Part shown: positions 4,954 through 5,333 of the stretch, piece after piece
How the letters are laid out: each line of letters begins with the position of its first letter
Position numbering within the stretch: position 1 is the stretch's first letter
Position numbers and translations under genes: made by a program
The notes under the pieces: generated by a model
Database searches by the model: none
The model's input: the letters and a program-made list of their open reading frames with translations, nothing else
Told to the model about the DNA's origin: nothing
From: Synergistales bacterium
GTDB taxonomy: Bacteria; Synergistota; Synergistia; Synergistales; 79-D21
Length of the DNA: 5,333 nt
Assembly (NCBI GenBank): GCA_015657435.1
Contig: JADLKH010000005.1
Span: 190,314-195,646 of the forward strand
Direction of reading: 5' to 3'

Positions 4954-5333
4954 ATGAAAAAGACAAAGCAAGTTCCAACAGAACTGATCCGACTGAACAT
5001 CGAAAAGCTGGATAGCCAGGGAGACGGGTTTGGCCGCGACACCGCCGGCAAAATCGTCTTCGTTGGGGGAGTTTTGCCGGGTGAAACCGTGCTGGTTAGA
5101 AAGACAACGGAGAAAAAGGATTTCGCCACCGCCCGTCTTGTCAAGATCGAACTGCCTCACCCGGAAAGAGTTGTGCCTTTCTGCCCCTGGCATGAGCGTT
5201 GCGGAGGCTGCCAACTCCAGCACGCCTCCCACCCCCTTCAGTTGCGGCTGAAGTTGCAGATTCTGGAGGATGCCTTTTCACGAATCGGAAGAGTGCTTCC
5301 GATCGAGGGAATCGCGAGCGTCTGCCCAAGTCC
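4954..5333 (+). CDS. rlmD: 23S rRNA (uracil-C5)-methyltransferase, TrmA/RlmD family, 5' part only (runs off the window)
   Basis: The first 126 residues are present, plus two bases of the next codon; the gene continues past the right edge. Residues 8-67 resemble a TRAM RNA-binding domain, with LNIEKLDSQGDGFGRD (14-29), FVGGVLPGETVLV (36-48) and a Lys-rich stretch after it. C77-x5-C83-GG-C86 followed by QLQH (87-90) is the [4Fe-4S] motif of RlmD/RumA. VCPSP, where the window ends, matches the region just before the family's YRNK-like motif. The S-adenosylmethionine domain and catalytic cysteine would lie outside the window. By family it makes 5-methyluridine in 23S rRNA; RlmD, RlmC and TrmA-like paralogues cannot be separated on this fragment. 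ATG 4954 is the only in-frame ATG at the right place and leaves the TRAM domain intact, but no Shine-Dalgarno sequence precedes it. It is in the same frame as korC. Confidence 0.88.
   Translation, partial: MKKTKQVPTELIRLNIEKLDSQGDGFGRDTAGKIVFVGGVLPGETVLVRKTTEKKDFATARLVKIELPHPERVVPFCPWHERCGGCQLQHASHPLQLRLKLQILEDAFSRIGRVLPIEGIASVCPS

Noticed and set aside
4429..5232. Long open frame on the minus strand opposite korC and rlmD
   Set aside because: It spans two unrelated sense genes and the hairpin region, has no family motif, and arises from third-position GC bias.

Overview
The window is compact bacterial coding sequence of fairly high GC content, with eight genes all on the + strand. The gene content suggests an anaerobic bacterium that ferments amino or organic acids: ferredoxin-linked 2-oxoacid oxidation sits next to a multi-subunit iron-sulfur/FAD amine or amino-acid dehydrogenase. 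Shine-Dalgarno-led starts and an RlmD-type rRNA methyltransferase point to Bacteria rather than Archaea. Synergistota or a similar anaerobic lineage would fit, but this is a low-confidence guess from content alone.

Region 1 (2-1943) is an operon of three tightly packed genes. They encode a two-cluster [4Fe-4S] ferredoxin-like protein, a small BFD-like [2Fe-2S] protein and a DAO-family FAD oxidoreductase. This matches the F-X-B part of the pdhAFXB type of four-subunit L-proline dehydrogenase known from Thermococcales. Related assemblies include sarcosine oxidase, nopaline/octopine oxidase, HcnABC and hydroxyproline dehydrogenases. The expected FAD/NAD(P)-binding alpha subunit would lie just upstream, outside the window. 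The substrate cannot be read from the sequence.

Region 2 (1944-2179) is an AT-richer intergenic stretch of 236 bases. It begins with a perfect 16-base inverted repeat, probably the end of operon 1. It then carries two candidate sigma-70-like promoters with the same CATAAT -10 box, and ends with a strong ribosome binding site for a TTG-started gene.

Region 3 (2180-4896) is a complete four-gene 2-oxoacid:ferredoxin oxidoreductase operon in the order delta (ferredoxin), alpha, beta, gamma. The order and the alpha-subunit features favour 2-oxoglutarate:ferredoxin oxidoreductase (korDABC). All recognisable cluster and thiamine diphosphate motifs are intact. The enzyme would convert a 2-oxoacid plus CoA to an acyl-CoA and CO2 while reducing ferredoxin.

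Region 4 (4897-5333) has two tandem hairpins straight after korC, then the 5' part of a TrmA/RlmD-family 23S rRNA uracil-C5 methyltransferase, which runs off the right edge.

One way the parts could work together is amine or amino-acid oxidation by operon 1 feeding carbon such as 2-oxoglutarate to the Kor complex. That link is inference from adjacency only. I do not see a clearly novel system. The points most worth checking are an abrupt change in codon usage between the first and second genes, the identity of the dehydrogenase, and the unusual korC-rlmD junction.
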